64,000 bases of DNA from an uncultured Treponema sp. (GCA_946186185.1 CAMHMJ010000004.1:62001-126000), one strand, 5' to 3'; numbered from the stretch's first letter, positions 1 to 9,059 are shown. A program made the numbers and translations. Notes: generated by a model from the sequence alone, not told the origin.

Positions 1-22
1 ATTATGGGTGCCTTTTTGTCGT

Positions 23-2392
23 TTACCCGGCGAATCCGCTTCCTATCAGCTTTACCAGGAATGCGCAGAGCCAGGCGATTATGCACTGCCAGAAAACAAC
101 GCCGGCTGCCCAGCGGCCCCCAAGCTCCCGCTTAATCGATGCGATGGCGGCAACACAGGGGGTGTACAGAAGGCTGAACACCAGAAGGCTGGCGGCGGCG
201 CATTTTGAAAGGGATGCGGCAACTCCTTCAGAAAAAAGAATTTCCAGAGTAGAAACCACGCTTTCCTTTGCCATAAAACCGGTAATCAGGGAAGTGCAGA
301 TTCTCCAGTCCCCAAGACCCAGCGGTCGGAAAACAGGAGCCATAAAGCCCGCAACAAGAGCAAGAATACTTTCAGAAGAATCTTCTACAAGATGAAGGTG
401 AATGTCAAAGCTCTGCAAAAACCAGATTACAATGGTTGCAATAAAAATCACGGTAAAGGCGCGCTGAACAAAATCCCGGGCCTTTTCAAGCAGAAGCTGG
501 CAGACATTTTTTGCGCTTGGGAATCGGTAATTCGGAAGCTCCATAACAAAAGGAACCGCCTCTCCCTTAAAAAGGATTTTTCTGTAAACCAGAGCGCAAA
601 GGATTCCAACCAGAATACCCAGAAGATACAGCACCGACATCACAAGAGCTCCCCGTCCCGGGAAAAACGCGCTTACAAAGAAGGCGTAAATCGGAAGCTT
701 TGCGGTACAGCTCATAAAGGGAGTAAGAAGGATTGTCATGCGGCGGTCCCGTTCACTTGGAAGGGTGCGGGTAGACATAACCGCAGGAACCGTACAGCCA
801 AAACCAATCAGAAGAGGAACGATACTTCGTCCCGAAAGCCCGATTTTCCGCAGCAGAGTGTCCATCACAAAGGCAACCCGGGCAATGTAGCCGGAATCTT
901 CAAGAATGGAAAGGAAGAAAAACAGGGTCACGATAACCGGCAGGAAGGAAAGCACGCTTCCAACGCCAGCAAAAATTCCGTCGATAATAAGACCGTGTAA
1001 AACTTCGTTGGTACCAAGGGCCGTAAGGCCGGAATCCACAAGACCGGTCAGGGCATCAATTCCAAGCTCAAGGCACCACTGAAGAAATGCGCCGATTACA
1101 TTAAATGTCAGATAGAAAACCGAAAGCATTACCAGAATAAAAATCGGAATGGCAGAAAATTTTCCGGTCAGAACCTTGTCCAGTTTCTGGGACAAAAGCC
1201 GCTCTTTTGATTCCATAGGCTTTTTTACGGTTCGTGAACAAATCTTACGGATAAATGAAAAACGCATATCCGCCATGGCGGCGCTTCTGTCCATGGCACT
1301 TTCCTTTTCCATCTGAAGTGAAATATGTTCAAGGGTTTCCTTTTCGTTTACATCCAGGTCAAGCCGGTACAAAATCCGCTTATCACCTTCAAGAAGCTTG
1401 CTGGCGGCAAAACGCACCGGAATTCCGGCTCTGTCCGCATGGTCCTGAATCAGGTGAATCACCGCATGAAGGGCTCTGTGCACCGCCCCGCCCTTTTCAT
1501 TTTCATCACAGAAATCCTGACGAAGGGGCTTTTCCTGGTAATGGGCCACATGAACGGCGTGCTTTACAAGCTCGTCAACACCCTGATTTTTTGAAGCCGA
1601 AATCGGAATAACTGGAACCCCCAGAAGACTTTCCATCTTATTAACATCGATGGAACCGCCGTTTCCAAGAACCTCGTCCATCATGTTCAGGGCAATTACC
1701 ATAGGAATATCCAGCTCAAGAAGCTGCATGGTAAGGTACAGATTGCGTTCAATATTGGTTGCATCAACGATATTGATAATTCCCTTAGGCTTTTCCTTAA
1801 GAACAAAATCCCGGGAAATCAGTTCTTCCGCAGAATAAGGCGACATAGAATAAATGCCCGGTAAATCTGTAACAAGAGTATTTTTTAAGGCGCGGATCTG
1901 GCCGCTTTTTCTGTCTACCGTAACCCCCGGGAAGTTTCCCACATGCTGATTTGAGCCCGTAAGCTGGTTGAAAAGAGTGGTTTTTCCGCAGTTCTGGTTT
2001 CCAACCAGTGCAAAAGTAAGGACTTCGCTATCCGGAAGGGGATTACCTTCTCCCTTTGCGTGATATTTTCCTTCTTCTCCAAGACCCGGATGATGAACTT
2101 CGAATTTTTCATTAGTTCCGGAAGTGGAAGCAGCAGTCTGCTCCTGGGGCTTTTCGGCTTCAGAATCAGTCAGTTCACCTACCTGAATTTTTGCCGCATC
2201 GTCCACCCGCAGAGTAAGCTCGTAGCCGTGAATCTGAATTTCCATGGGATCGCCCATAGGGGCAAGCTTGATTTTTTTAACCTGAGCCCCGGGAATCACA
2301 CCCATATCCAGAAAATGCTGCCGGAGCTCACCGTTTCCGCCGACTTTTTCAATTACTCCGCTCTTTCCGATTTCCAAATCCTGTAATGTCAT
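23..2392 (-). CDS. feoB: FeoA-FeoB fusion, ferrous iron transporter
   Basis: Imports Fe(II) across the inner membrane. The 789-residue protein starts with a FeoA-like SH3 domain (about residues 1-75), then an acidic linker, then the FeoB G domain: G1 GNQNCGKT at 131-138, G3 DLPG at 176-179, G4 NMMD at 236-239. The polytopic membrane part runs from about residue 410 to the end. Most bacteria encode FeoA and FeoB separately; here they are fused in frame. The ATG at 2390-2392 is preceded by only a weak AAGG. The gene lies 86 nt downstream of sbcC on the same strand but has its own promoter with a DtxR-like box, so iron control is likely. The stop codon is at 23-25, so the gene is complete. Confidence 0.95.
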   Translation of the reverse strand: MTLQDLEIGKSGVIEKVGGNGELRQHFLDMGVIPGAQVKKIKLAPMGDPMEIQIHGYELTLRVDDAAKIQVGELTDSEAEKPQEQTAASTSGTNEKFEVHHPGLGEEGKYHAKGEGNPLPDSEVLTFALVGNQNCGKTTLFNQLTGSNQHVGNFPGVTVDRKSGQIRALKNTLVTDLPGIYSMSPYSAEELISRDFVLKEKPKGIINIVDATNIERNLYLTMQLLELDIPMVIALNMMDEVLGNGGSIDVNKMESLLGVPVIPISASKNQGVDELVKHAVHVAHYQEKPLRQDFCDENEKGGAVHRALHAVIHLIQDHADRAGIPVRFAASKLLEGDKRILYRLDLDVNEKETLEHISLQMEKESAMDRSAAMADMRFSFIRKICSRTVKKPMESKERLLSQKLDKVLTGKFSAIPIFILVMLSVFYLTFNVIGAFLQWCLELGIDALTGLVDSGLTALGTNEVLHGLIIDGIFAGVGSVLSFLPVIVTLFFFLSILEDSGYIARVAFVMDTLLRKIGLSGRSIVPLLIGFGCTVPAVMSTRTLPSERDRRMTILLTPFMSCTAKLPIYAFFVSAFFPGRGALVMSVLYLLGILVGILCALVYRKILFKGEAVPFVMELPNYRFPSAKNVCQLLLEKARDFVQRAFTVIFIATIVIWFLQSFDIHLHLVEDSSESILALVAGFMAPVFRPLGLGDWRICTSLITGFMAKESVVSTLEILFSEGVAASLSKCAAASLLVFSLLYTPCVAAIASIKRELGGRWAAGVVFWQCIIAWLCAFLVKLIGSGFAG

Positions 2393-2452
2393 AAACTAAT
2401 TAACCTTAATTTCGATTCTTCTAATTTCAACGCAAAAATTAATAAACTCGAA

Positions 2453-2489
2453 GTTAGGCTAATTATAACATACAGAAATTATTCTACAA
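2453..2489 (-). promoter_or_regulatory. feoAB promoter with DtxR/IdeR-like metal box
   Basis: On the minus strand there is a perfect -10 TATAAT (2462-2467) with an upstream TG (extended -10), and a weak -35 TTGTAG (2484-2489) at 16 bp. Overlapping the end of the -10 is TTAGCCTAAC (2453-2462), which equals the central ten bases of the DtxR/IdeR consensus; the outer half-sites match poorly. A repressor bound here would block RNA polymerase. Treponemes are known to have the DtxR-family regulator TroR. Iron or manganese repression is inferred. Confidence 0.6.
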
Positions 2490-5400
2490 CTACCCTGGAG
2501 CCCACGGTGGATTTTTCTACGGAAATGGAGCTGGTGATTCCGGAGAAGCTTTCCAGTTCGGAAACGTGGCTTATCATTCCGATCATGCGGGTTTCGCTCA
2601 GCTCGCAGAGAACCTGCATGGCTTTTTCCAGAGTTTCCGGATCCAGACTTCCAAAGCCTTCATCGATAAAGAGGGAATCCAGCTTTATGCCGCCGCCGTT
2701 ATTGTTCTGCACAACATCCGTAATTGCCAGGGCAAGACTGATACTGGCTTCAAAGGTTTCGCCGCCACTGAGCTCTGCAGCATCGGAAGTTTTTCCGTTG
2801 TAGGTATCGTAAACCAGAAGATCCAGACCCTTATATCCGCGCCTGGAAGAAGTTTCGTCGTCGGTGCCCTTAAGCCGGAAGGAAAACCTGCCGTCTGAAA
2901 TCTTATTAAACCGAAGGCTTGCAAAGTCCACCACCTGCTCAAAGTACATTCCCAGCGCCCAGGTTTCAAAAGGAAGCTTCTGAGGATTTTCACCGGAAAG
3001 ATTTTTGTTGAGGGCTCTGAGAGGCGTAATTTTTTCCTCAAGCTCAATTTTGTCCTGCTGCGCCTTCCTGATTTTTTCAAAGTCGCTTCTGTAGGCAGAA
3101 AAATACTCCCTCTTTTCATTCAGTGTCTTCTGAACTTCGCTGTATTCCGCCTTGACCCTGGCTTCCTCAGCTTCTGCCTCTTTAAGGGCATTTTCAACTT
3201 CTTCAAGAGGTTTCAGCTTCTTCTTTTTACCGTTTTCAACCGCATCTTTTACAGATTTTAATTCTTCCTTGTAATCAGAAACCTCTGCCCTCATTTCAGT
3301 AAGCTTCTCGTCCTCTACATAGGCAGCTTTTGCTTCTTCAACAGTCTTAAAGTCAGACCGGGCGATCTTTTCTTCCAGCGCCTTTTTTGCTTTTTCAACA
3401 CGGTCTGAATAAGAAGAAACGTCTTCCCTGAATTTATCAACCGAAGTCTTTACCGAAGAAAGTTTTTTCGAAGTTTCGTTGAAATCCTTCTGCCAGCTGT
3501 CAAAAGCCTGCGTGTTCCAGCCGATTTTTTCTTCCAGCGCCGCTTTTTTGGTCTTCAGGCTTTCAAGACTTTCTCCAAGCTGCTTTTCATGAGTTTCTAC
3601 GGCGGCTTTTGCCTTGTTATAGTTTACATCCTCCGCCTGGAACTTTTCGGAAGCCGTTTTTAACCCCTCACTGAGCGTTTCACTGTCATTGATTCTCTTG
3701 CTCAGCCTGTGTTTCTCGTCATCTTTCTGAGAAATCTTATTCTGAATTTCAGAAAGTTCCTTTTCCACAGTTTCTGAAGCCCGGAGGGTTCCGGCATTCT
3801 TTATCTGCTCTTCAAAATTTCCAATATCTGAAGTAAGACCGGCCTTTTCTTCCGACAGTTTCTTGATGAGGGCTTCAATCGAGTATTCATTGGCTTCATT
3901 TGTCTTCAAAAGCTCTGAATAATCCAGAAGCCCTTCCGGTTTTTCTGCCGGATGAGGATGTTCTGTAGAACCGCACACCGGACAAGGCTCTCCTTTCTTC
4001 AGAAAAGAAGAAACGAAATAGGCCTGATGGTCCCGCTGCTGTCCTTCAATTTTTTTCTTCAATTCCGCAAGGGTCGCTTTGGTTCGCTCCAGCTTTTCTT
4101 CCTCTGAAGTCAGGTCTGAAGTGATTTTTTCAAGCTTAGTCTTTGCCTGCCGGCTTTTTTCTTCGTATTCATCCCGCTTTTTTGCATTCGAAAGTTCAAT
4201 TTCAAGATTTTTTTCCTGAAGGGAAAGCTCCTGAAGCTCTGCAGAAAGTTTTTCAAGGCATTCGTGAGGCTGCTTACCGCCAAATTCCTCTTTTATCTCC
4301 AGAAGATAGGATTCAATTTCTTCTTTCTTTTCCTGAGCCTCCCGTCGTTTTTCAAATGCTGCTTCCATCAGTTTTTTTGCGCTTTCAAGCTGGTCCGCCT
4401 GGGCAAGTTTTTCCTGAACAAGCTTAAGCTCTTTTCCGTCTTCTTCATTCTGCGTTTTAAGGCTGAGCATTTCAGGCTGTTTTTTTTCAAGCAAATTAAA
4501 TTCTTCCTGGGTGGAACCAAGCCGGGATTCCGAATCTGAAAGGTGCTCTTTACTTGTGTTAAGACCCGCAATTAGATCTTCGTAGGATTTTATGTATTCC
4601 CGAAGTCCCTTTGCCTTGTCCGCCTTTGAAATCTTTTCTTCAAGCCCCTGAATTTCTTCACTTCGCCCTTCAAGCACTTCAAGTCTTCGGGAATTTTCTT
4701 CAAACTCGCTGCTGTCGGCCTTATCGTGCCTTAAGCCTTCAATTTTTTTTGAAATTTCACTCTGTTTTTCAACCAGAGCCCCGTTCTTTTTTTCCAGAGC
4801 AGAAATTTCTTCTGAAAACGCTTTTATCTGCTGTTCGGCATTGGTAAAATCCTTGCCGGCTGAAAGCGTCGAAACCAGACCGTCCAGATTTTTCAGCTCC
4901 TTTTCCGCTTCGTCAGCCCTGTCTTTTATGCGGGCTGAAAGATTTGTAAAAAAATCTACCGGGAAGATTTTTTTGAGGGTCGCAGTCCGCTCATTTGAAT
5001 TCTGATGAAGAAATTTCGCAAATTCTCCCTGAGGAAGAACAACCACCAGGCTGAATTCGTCGGCGCTCAAACCGATTATGGACTGTAATTTCTCGTTGAT
5101 TTCCGTAAGTTTTCCGGGAATCTGTTCATATTTTCCGTCAGTCAGCCTTTCAAGAGAGGCAACTGAAGTTTTTGTGGTGACTTTTCCGTTTCTGTTTGTG
5201 TAAAAAAAGGGAACCGTTCGGTTTACCCGGTATACCGTTCCGTCAACTTCAAAGGTATATTCCACAAAGGACTCGTCTTCCTCGGAAGCATAGCGGCTTT
5301 TTATGGTGCTAACATGTCCGTTCCGGTTTCCCCGAAGGACTCCGTAGAGGGCAAAGGTGATTGCATCAAAAATAAAGGTTTTTCCGGCGCCGGTATCCCC

Positions 5401-5493
5401 CTTTATAAGGAACATATTGTCCAGCTTTGAAAAATCTATGGTCTGGTCCCGGTATGGACCGATGTTCTTCATATGCAGGTTTATAGGTTTCAT
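2479..5493 (-). CDS. sbcC: Exonuclease subunit SbcC (Rad50-like ATPase)
   Basis: ATPase partner of SbcD in the Mre11-Rad50-type nuclease that cuts hairpins and blocked DNA ends. The 1004 residues show the full family layout: Walker A GDTGAGKT at 32-39, a long Glu/Lys-rich coiled coil on both sides of a zinc hook CPVC (504-507), the ABC signature LSGGE from 908, and Walker B LFIDE at 941-945. It starts 32 nt after the sbcD stop, so the two are co-transcribed. A hairpin nuclease is notable in a genome segment with so many long intergenic palindromes, though that link is only suggestive. Confidence 0.95.
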   Translation of the reverse strand: MKPINLHMKNIGPYRDQTIDFSKLDNMFLIKGDTGAGKTFIFDAITFALYGVLRGNRNGHVSTIKSRYASEEDESFVEYTFEVDGTVYRVNRTVPFFYTNRNGKVTTKTSVASLERLTDGKYEQIPGKLTEINEKLQSIIGLSADEFSLVVVLPQGEFAKFLHQNSNERTATLKKIFPVDFFTNLSARIKDRADEAEKELKNLDGLVSTLSAGKDFTNAEQQIKAFSEEISALEKKNGALVEKQSEISKKIEGLRHDKADSSEFEENSRRLEVLEGRSEEIQGLEEKISKADKAKGLREYIKSYEDLIAGLNTSKEHLSDSESRLGSTQEEFNLLEKKQPEMLSLKTQNEEDGKELKLVQEKLAQADQLESAKKLMEAAFEKRREAQEKKEEIESYLLEIKEEFGGKQPHECLEKLSAELQELSLQEKNLEIELSNAKKRDEYEEKSRQAKTKLEKITSDLTSEEEKLERTKATLAELKKKIEGQQRDHQAYFVSSFLKKGEPCPVCGSTEHPHPAEKPEGLLDYSELLKTNEANEYSIEALIKKLSEEKAGLTSDIGNFEEQIKNAGTLRASETVEKELSEIQNKISQKDDEKHRLSKRINDSETLSEGLKTASEKFQAEDVNYNKAKAAVETHEKQLGESLESLKTKKAALEEKIGWNTQAFDSWQKDFNETSKKLSSVKTSVDKFREDVSSYSDRVEKAKKALEEKIARSDFKTVEEAKAAYVEDEKLTEMRAEVSDYKEELKSVKDAVENGKKKKLKPLEEVENALKEAEAEEARVKAEYSEVQKTLNEKREYFSAYRSDFEKIRKAQQDKIELEEKITPLRALNKNLSGENPQKLPFETWALGMYFEQVVDFASLRFNKISDGRFSFRLKGTDDETSSRRGYKGLDLLVYDTYNGKTSDAAELSGGETFEASISLALAITDVVQNNNGGGIKLDSLFIDEGFGSLDPETLEKAMQVLCELSETRMIGMISHVSELESFSGITSSISVEKSTVGSRVVVE

Positions 5494-5525
5494 CTGTTTT
5501 CTCCGTTCATCTATCAGGGCTAATT

Positions 5526-6791
5526 CTACTCGCTGGTTTTTACAGCTTCTTCCAGGAAGAGAGAGCGCTGTTTTTCAAAGGGGTCCTGAACCCCGGCAGA
5601 GCACGTAAAATCTTCCCCGTACAGATCGCTCATGAACTGGTCGAAGATTTTTTCCGGTTCATTGGATAAAATTGCCTGACGCCTTAGCTCTGTGGAAAAA
5701 CCTGAAAGGCCGCCGGTTCTGGCTTCCGAAGTAACTGAAAGCAGGAAAGGAAAAACCGTCTTCAGATTTGAAAAGGCCTCCGTAGGCATCACTTCATCTG
5801 TCAGAATAACCTGAACATAGTTATCCACATTTTCAGAAATCAGCGCTTTGTTTGCCCCGGAACCAATCAGGTCTTTCATCTGTGCTTTTACCTTTGAAAT
5901 CTTATGAAGAGGCTTCAAAAGAATGCGGTTTACAACAGGCGGCTTTTCTAACTCGCTTTTCATGTCTGTAGTAGTATTTTTTCCGCCAGCCCCAGAACAA
6001 TTCATGCTACAGTCAATTTCTACCTCAAGAATTCCGCATTCCGGGCTGTCGTCAAAATTGTAGGGCAAAAGGGAGCCCGGATAATAGCAGTGCTTTTCCT
6101 TGTCACAGGCCTGAAACCTGTGGATGTGCCCAAAGGCGCCGTAGGTAAAATCCTTAAAATGGGAAACGGAAACCTGCTCAAGGGTGCCCACATTTGCCCG
6201 CTCTGAAGAACCGGTTTCGCTTCCGCTTGTAAAAAGGTGAGCATTTATTACGCTGGGCATATCACCGTAATTTTTTCTGTGACTTTCTAAAATCAGAGAG
6301 CAGACGGCTCCGTACAGCTCTTCCTGCGATTTTAAGATTTCCCCCGGCTCTTCACTTTTTACCGGCTGTGGCGTCAGAAACGGCAGCTGATAAAAAGCGG
6401 CTTTTTCGCCGTTTCTTTCAACAATTACCGGGGTACACATATTCTTTATATCCGTTGCAATGTGAATATTGTGAAAGGCAAGAAATTCCGACGCAAAGGC
6501 AAGACGGGTTGCACTGTCGTGGTTGCCGGAGTTCATAAAAATGTGGAGTTCCGGAAGCTCCGCTGCCACTTTTACAAGAAAGCGGTTCAAAAGCTGTGTT
6601 GCATCTGCCGGCGGAAGAGCCCGGTCATAGATGTCCCCGGAAACAACCAGGGCGGCATAAGGCTCTCCCTTCTCTTCTGCCTTTTTTGCAATGTCAATTA
6701 TCTGATTTAAAACATATTCCTGATCTTCTATCAAGGATTTTTCATGGAACAGTTTTCCCAGATGCCAGTCACTTGTGTGTAAAAACTTCAT
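5526..6791 (-). CDS. sbcD: Exonuclease subunit SbcD (Mre11-like)
   Basis: Metal-dependent nuclease subunit that works with SbcC. The N terminus MKFLHTSDWHLGK carries the first metallophosphoesterase motif, followed by SGDIYDR, the SGNHDS motif and GHIHRF. Length is 421 residues, usual for the family. The start codon lies 3 nt after the tandem stop TGATAA of the preceding LRR gene, with GGAG about 10 nt upstream, so translation of the two is probably coupled. Confidence 0.95.
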   Translation of the reverse strand: MKFLHTSDWHLGKLFHEKSLIEDQEYVLNQIIDIAKKAEEKGEPYAALVVSGDIYDRALPPADATQLLNRFLVKVAAELPELHIFMNSGNHDSATRLAFASEFLAFHNIHIATDIKNMCTPVIVERNGEKAAFYQLPFLTPQPVKSEEPGEILKSQEELYGAVCSLILESHRKNYGDMPSVINAHLFTSGSETGSSERANVGTLEQVSVSHFKDFTYGAFGHIHRFQACDKEKHCYYPGSLLPYNFDDSPECGILEVEIDCSMNCSGAGGKNTTTDMKSELEKPPVVNRILLKPLHKISKVKAQMKDLIGSGANKALISENVDNYVQVILTDEVMPTEAFSNLKTVFPFLLSVTSEARTGGLSGFSTELRRQAILSNEPEKIFDQFMSDLYGEDFTCSAGVQDPFEKQRSLFLEEAVKTSE

Positions 6792-6794
6792 TTA

Positions 6795-8759
6795 TCATTT
6801 CTCCAGAGAGGGTTTTACAAAATAGATTCCCGCGTTATACATATAAGAGTACTTTTTCAGGGCTGCCTGAAGCTGATCCGGCGGAATCAGAATGCCGCCC
6901 CTGTGATCACAGTGCTCTCTGTAATCGTCGGTGCCGTACCAGCCGTTGGGATTTGAAAAGACAATTTCCAGATCGCTTCTCATTCCGGAAAAATCTCCAA
7001 AAAACTCACCCAGGCACAGGTCTGTAAACCCGGAAGGAAGAATAACTTTTGTAATTTTCTGATTAAAGGAAAGAGCACTGCCACTAATTTTTTTCGTAGT
7101 TTCAAGAAGCGTTACGGTTCCTTCAACGGTTTCCAGACAGTCGTAGAGAACAGTTCCGTCCGCAGAATATAACAGGCCCCCGTCGGAACGGTAGCTTTCG
7201 TTTCCCTCTTCCACAATAATCTCTTTGAGGGAAGAGCAGCCGCTGAATGCGCCATCCGATACTTCCTTTACGGAGCGCGGAATTACAATTTTTTTGAGGG
7301 AAGTACAGTTCTTAAAGGTAAAAATATCGATTCTTTCAAGATTTTTACTGAGGGTAACGCTTTCCAGGGAAGAACACCCCGAGAATGTTCCGGAAAAACC
7401 TGGTCCCATATCGTTACCAATAAATTTCACTCCATCAGGAATTGAAATGGACTTTAAGGAAGAGCAATTCGTAAAAGCATTGTTTTCAATCTCCTTAAGG
7501 GTTGAAGGAAGGGTGATTTCTTCAAGGGAAGTGCAGTTTTTAAAAGCGTTCTCCCGGATTTTTTTAATGCCTTCTTCAACACAAAGGCTTTTTACACTCT
7601 TATTTATAAGCTCGATTATCTCAGTTTTGTCTTCATTATAGCAGAAGTTTTCATCCCGCAAAAAAGACTCGTTAAGTCCCAGTTTTTTACGCCACTTTTC
7701 TGCCGCTTTTGAAGACAGGGAATCTCCGTCAAGATCACTTTCAAAGACACGGTAGAAAATTTCACCATCTGAATCTACAGCGTGGTCAAAATCGGAAAGA
7801 CTGGTGATTTTATTTCCTTTTTTATCCAGCAGAAAGCCCCCCGATTCAATTTTATAATCTCCGGTGGCAAGATATGTGCTTCGTAAATAATCAAGTTCGC
7901 TGTTTACTTCATGTTTGAAAAGAACCTTTTCGAAAAACTTATCGTATTTTATAAGGAATCCGAAAAGGAAATCACGGGCAGATTTTCCCTCCACCAGCAT
8001 TTTTCTTACAGGCAGAGCGCAAACTTTTTCATTTCCAAAAGCAATATGACCTTTAACGCTGGCTTCAAGAGTATTCTCGATTTTATTTCCATATTCATCG
8101 ATTATTTTGTCTGTTGGATAAGTTATTTCGTCCCTTGAAGAAGGCGTTTCTTTCTCAGGAGCAGCTGCGTCATCGGAAGATTTTTTTTTCTTTGCCCGGG
8201 CAACTCCTTCCCCGGTGCAAGGCTCGTCTTCAAAGAAAGAAGCCATGGCCTCAACACCCTTTGCATTCCCCCAGACAAAGGAGTAATATTCGCTCTGACG
8301 TGTTTTGTCAGATTTTACCGGAGCACGATAATAGCCGAATTCATCACCATAAAAGACAGCCCGCCCCATAGTTGCACAGGTAATGGAAAGTCCGTCATTT
8401 TCATAATAATTTCGTGAGCACCAGGGAATAAAATACGAAAGGTCTGTGATTTTTCCAGCCCACACACCGTGAACAATACAATTCCAGACATTAGCAAGAT
8501 TTCCCGCCAGATCTACAAGTACTGACGGATTAGATCCGGAAAGGCAGAACTCAATATGGTCTTCATCAGCTATAATCCACTGACCCTGGGAAACAACAAC
8601 ATCCTCAGTAAAAATACCATGAGCAACAATCTTTTCAAAAATAGCCTGTTCGCCATCCCCGCATTCAAGGTTTTGTGCGGCTTTTGAAAAACGGCGGAAG
8701 TCCCGCCTGTAACCTTTCATTGGAGTTGCAATAATTCGTATTTTATAAAGCTGTTCCAT
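6795..8759 (-). CDS. BspA-like leucine-rich-repeat protein (LRR_5), no signal peptide
   Basis: 654 residues. The N-terminal 380 residues resemble nothing I can name and include a Lys-rich stretch near 205. From about 385 onward there are BspA/LRR_5-type repeats of the form AFKNCTSLEEITLPSTLKEI. BspA proteins are usually secreted, yet no signal peptide or lipobox is visible here, so this one looks cytoplasmic. It is the first gene of the operon with sbcD and sbcC, which is an unusual partnership. The ATG at 8757-8759 lies 7 nt from a -10 box with no Shine-Dalgarno, so the message is probably leaderless. Confidence 0.85.
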   Translation of the reverse strand: MEQLYKIRIIATPMKGYRRDFRRFSKAAQNLECGDGEQAIFEKIVAHGIFTEDVVVSQGQWIIADEDHIEFCLSGSNPSVLVDLAGNLANVWNCIVHGVWAGKITDLSYFIPWCSRNYYENDGLSITCATMGRAVFYGDEFGYYRAPVKSDKTRQSEYYSFVWGNAKGVEAMASFFEDEPCTGEGVARAKKKKSSDDAAAPEKETPSSRDEITYPTDKIIDEYGNKIENTLEASVKGHIAFGNEKVCALPVRKMLVEGKSARDFLFGFLIKYDKFFEKVLFKHEVNSELDYLRSTYLATGDYKIESGGFLLDKKGNKITSLSDFDHAVDSDGEIFYRVFESDLDGDSLSSKAAEKWRKKLGLNESFLRDENFCYNEDKTEIIELINKSVKSLCVEEGIKKIRENAFKNCTSLEEITLPSTLKEIENNAFTNCSSLKSISIPDGVKFIGNDMGPGFSGTFSGCSSLESVTLSKNLERIDIFTFKNCTSLKKIVIPRSVKEVSDGAFSGCSSLKEIIVEEGNESYRSDGGLLYSADGTVLYDCLETVEGTVTLLETTKKISGSALSFNQKITKVILPSGFTDLCLGEFFGDFSGMRSDLEIVFSNPNGWYGTDDYREHCDHRGGILIPPDQLQAALKKYSYMYNAGIYFVKPSLEK

Positions 8760-8766
8760 AGTAAAT

Positions 8767-8795
8767 AATATATGACGAAAAGGGGGAGATGTAAA
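8767..8795 (-). promoter_or_regulatory. Promoter of the LRR-sbcD-sbcC operon (leaderless type)
   Basis: Minus strand: -35 TTTACA (8790-8795), 17-bp spacer, -10 TATATT (8767-8772). Only 7 nt separate the -10 from the ATG, so transcription should start at or next to the start codon. Confidence 0.65.
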
Positions 8796-8803
8796 TTTAT
8801 TTT

Positions 8804-8880
8804 GAGTTCTATAAATGAAAATTCAAAATTGGCTACCGGTTCGCGCTCTGCGGATCAAAACAGGCTCTCAGCGGGAACCC
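8804..8880 (+). repeat. Dispersed AAAATTGGC repeat, partial copy (left end and core)
   Basis: GAG (8804-8806), 18 nt, then AAAATTGGCTACCGG from 8825, followed by CTGCGGATCAAAACAGG and CTCTCAGCGGGAACCC up to 8880. These blocks recur in the copies at 12.2, 37.7, 40.0 and 50.9 kb. No right-hand GCCAATTTT end is present. Together with the 87-bp leader downstream it fills the 300-bp gap between the divergent genes at 8759 and 9060. Confidence 0.7.
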
Positions 8881-8966
8881 GGATAAAAATCTGTAACCTT
8901 TTTTTGTTATTCTTGTTTAACTGAAAAATCTTTTTTCGTACAGGAGGAAGCAGCGCAGCTGCTTCT

Positions 8967-9053
8967 CGAGGTGGACAGCCTAAAAATTGCTTCCGCAATT
9001 TTTTTAACGGCTTACAATCTATCAGGAAGCAGCGCAGCTGCTTCTCTCAGGAG
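8967..9053 (+). repeat. 87-bp duplicated leader element, copy 1
   Basis: 84 of 87 bases are identical to 39837-39923 (minus strand), with no gaps. It holds a hairpin with arms AAAAATTGC/GCAATTTTT (8982-8990, 8995-9003) and loop TTCC, then a hairpin with 8-bp arms GAAGCAGC/GCTGCTTC (9026-9044), and it ends in CTCTCAGGAG, the Shine-Dalgarno of the gene at 9060. A second copy of the GAAGCAGC hairpin stands just upstream at 8947-8965. The element also contains an open frame from a GTG at 8972 (about 30 codons) whose TGA overlaps the next gene's ATG. It may be a conserved 5' leader or a mobile palindromic repeat. Confidence 0.75.
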
Positions 9054-9059
9054 GCGACA

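Noticed and set aside
392..1000. Long plus-strand open frame opposite feoB
   Set aside because: Antisense shadow of a conserved membrane protein; composition is Lys/Asn-rich nonsense without a ribosome-binding site.
2453..2462. GTTAGGC upstream of feoAB as an attC core
   Set aside because: No partner RYYYAAC box at a suitable distance; position over the -10 of an iron gene fits a metal-regulator site better.
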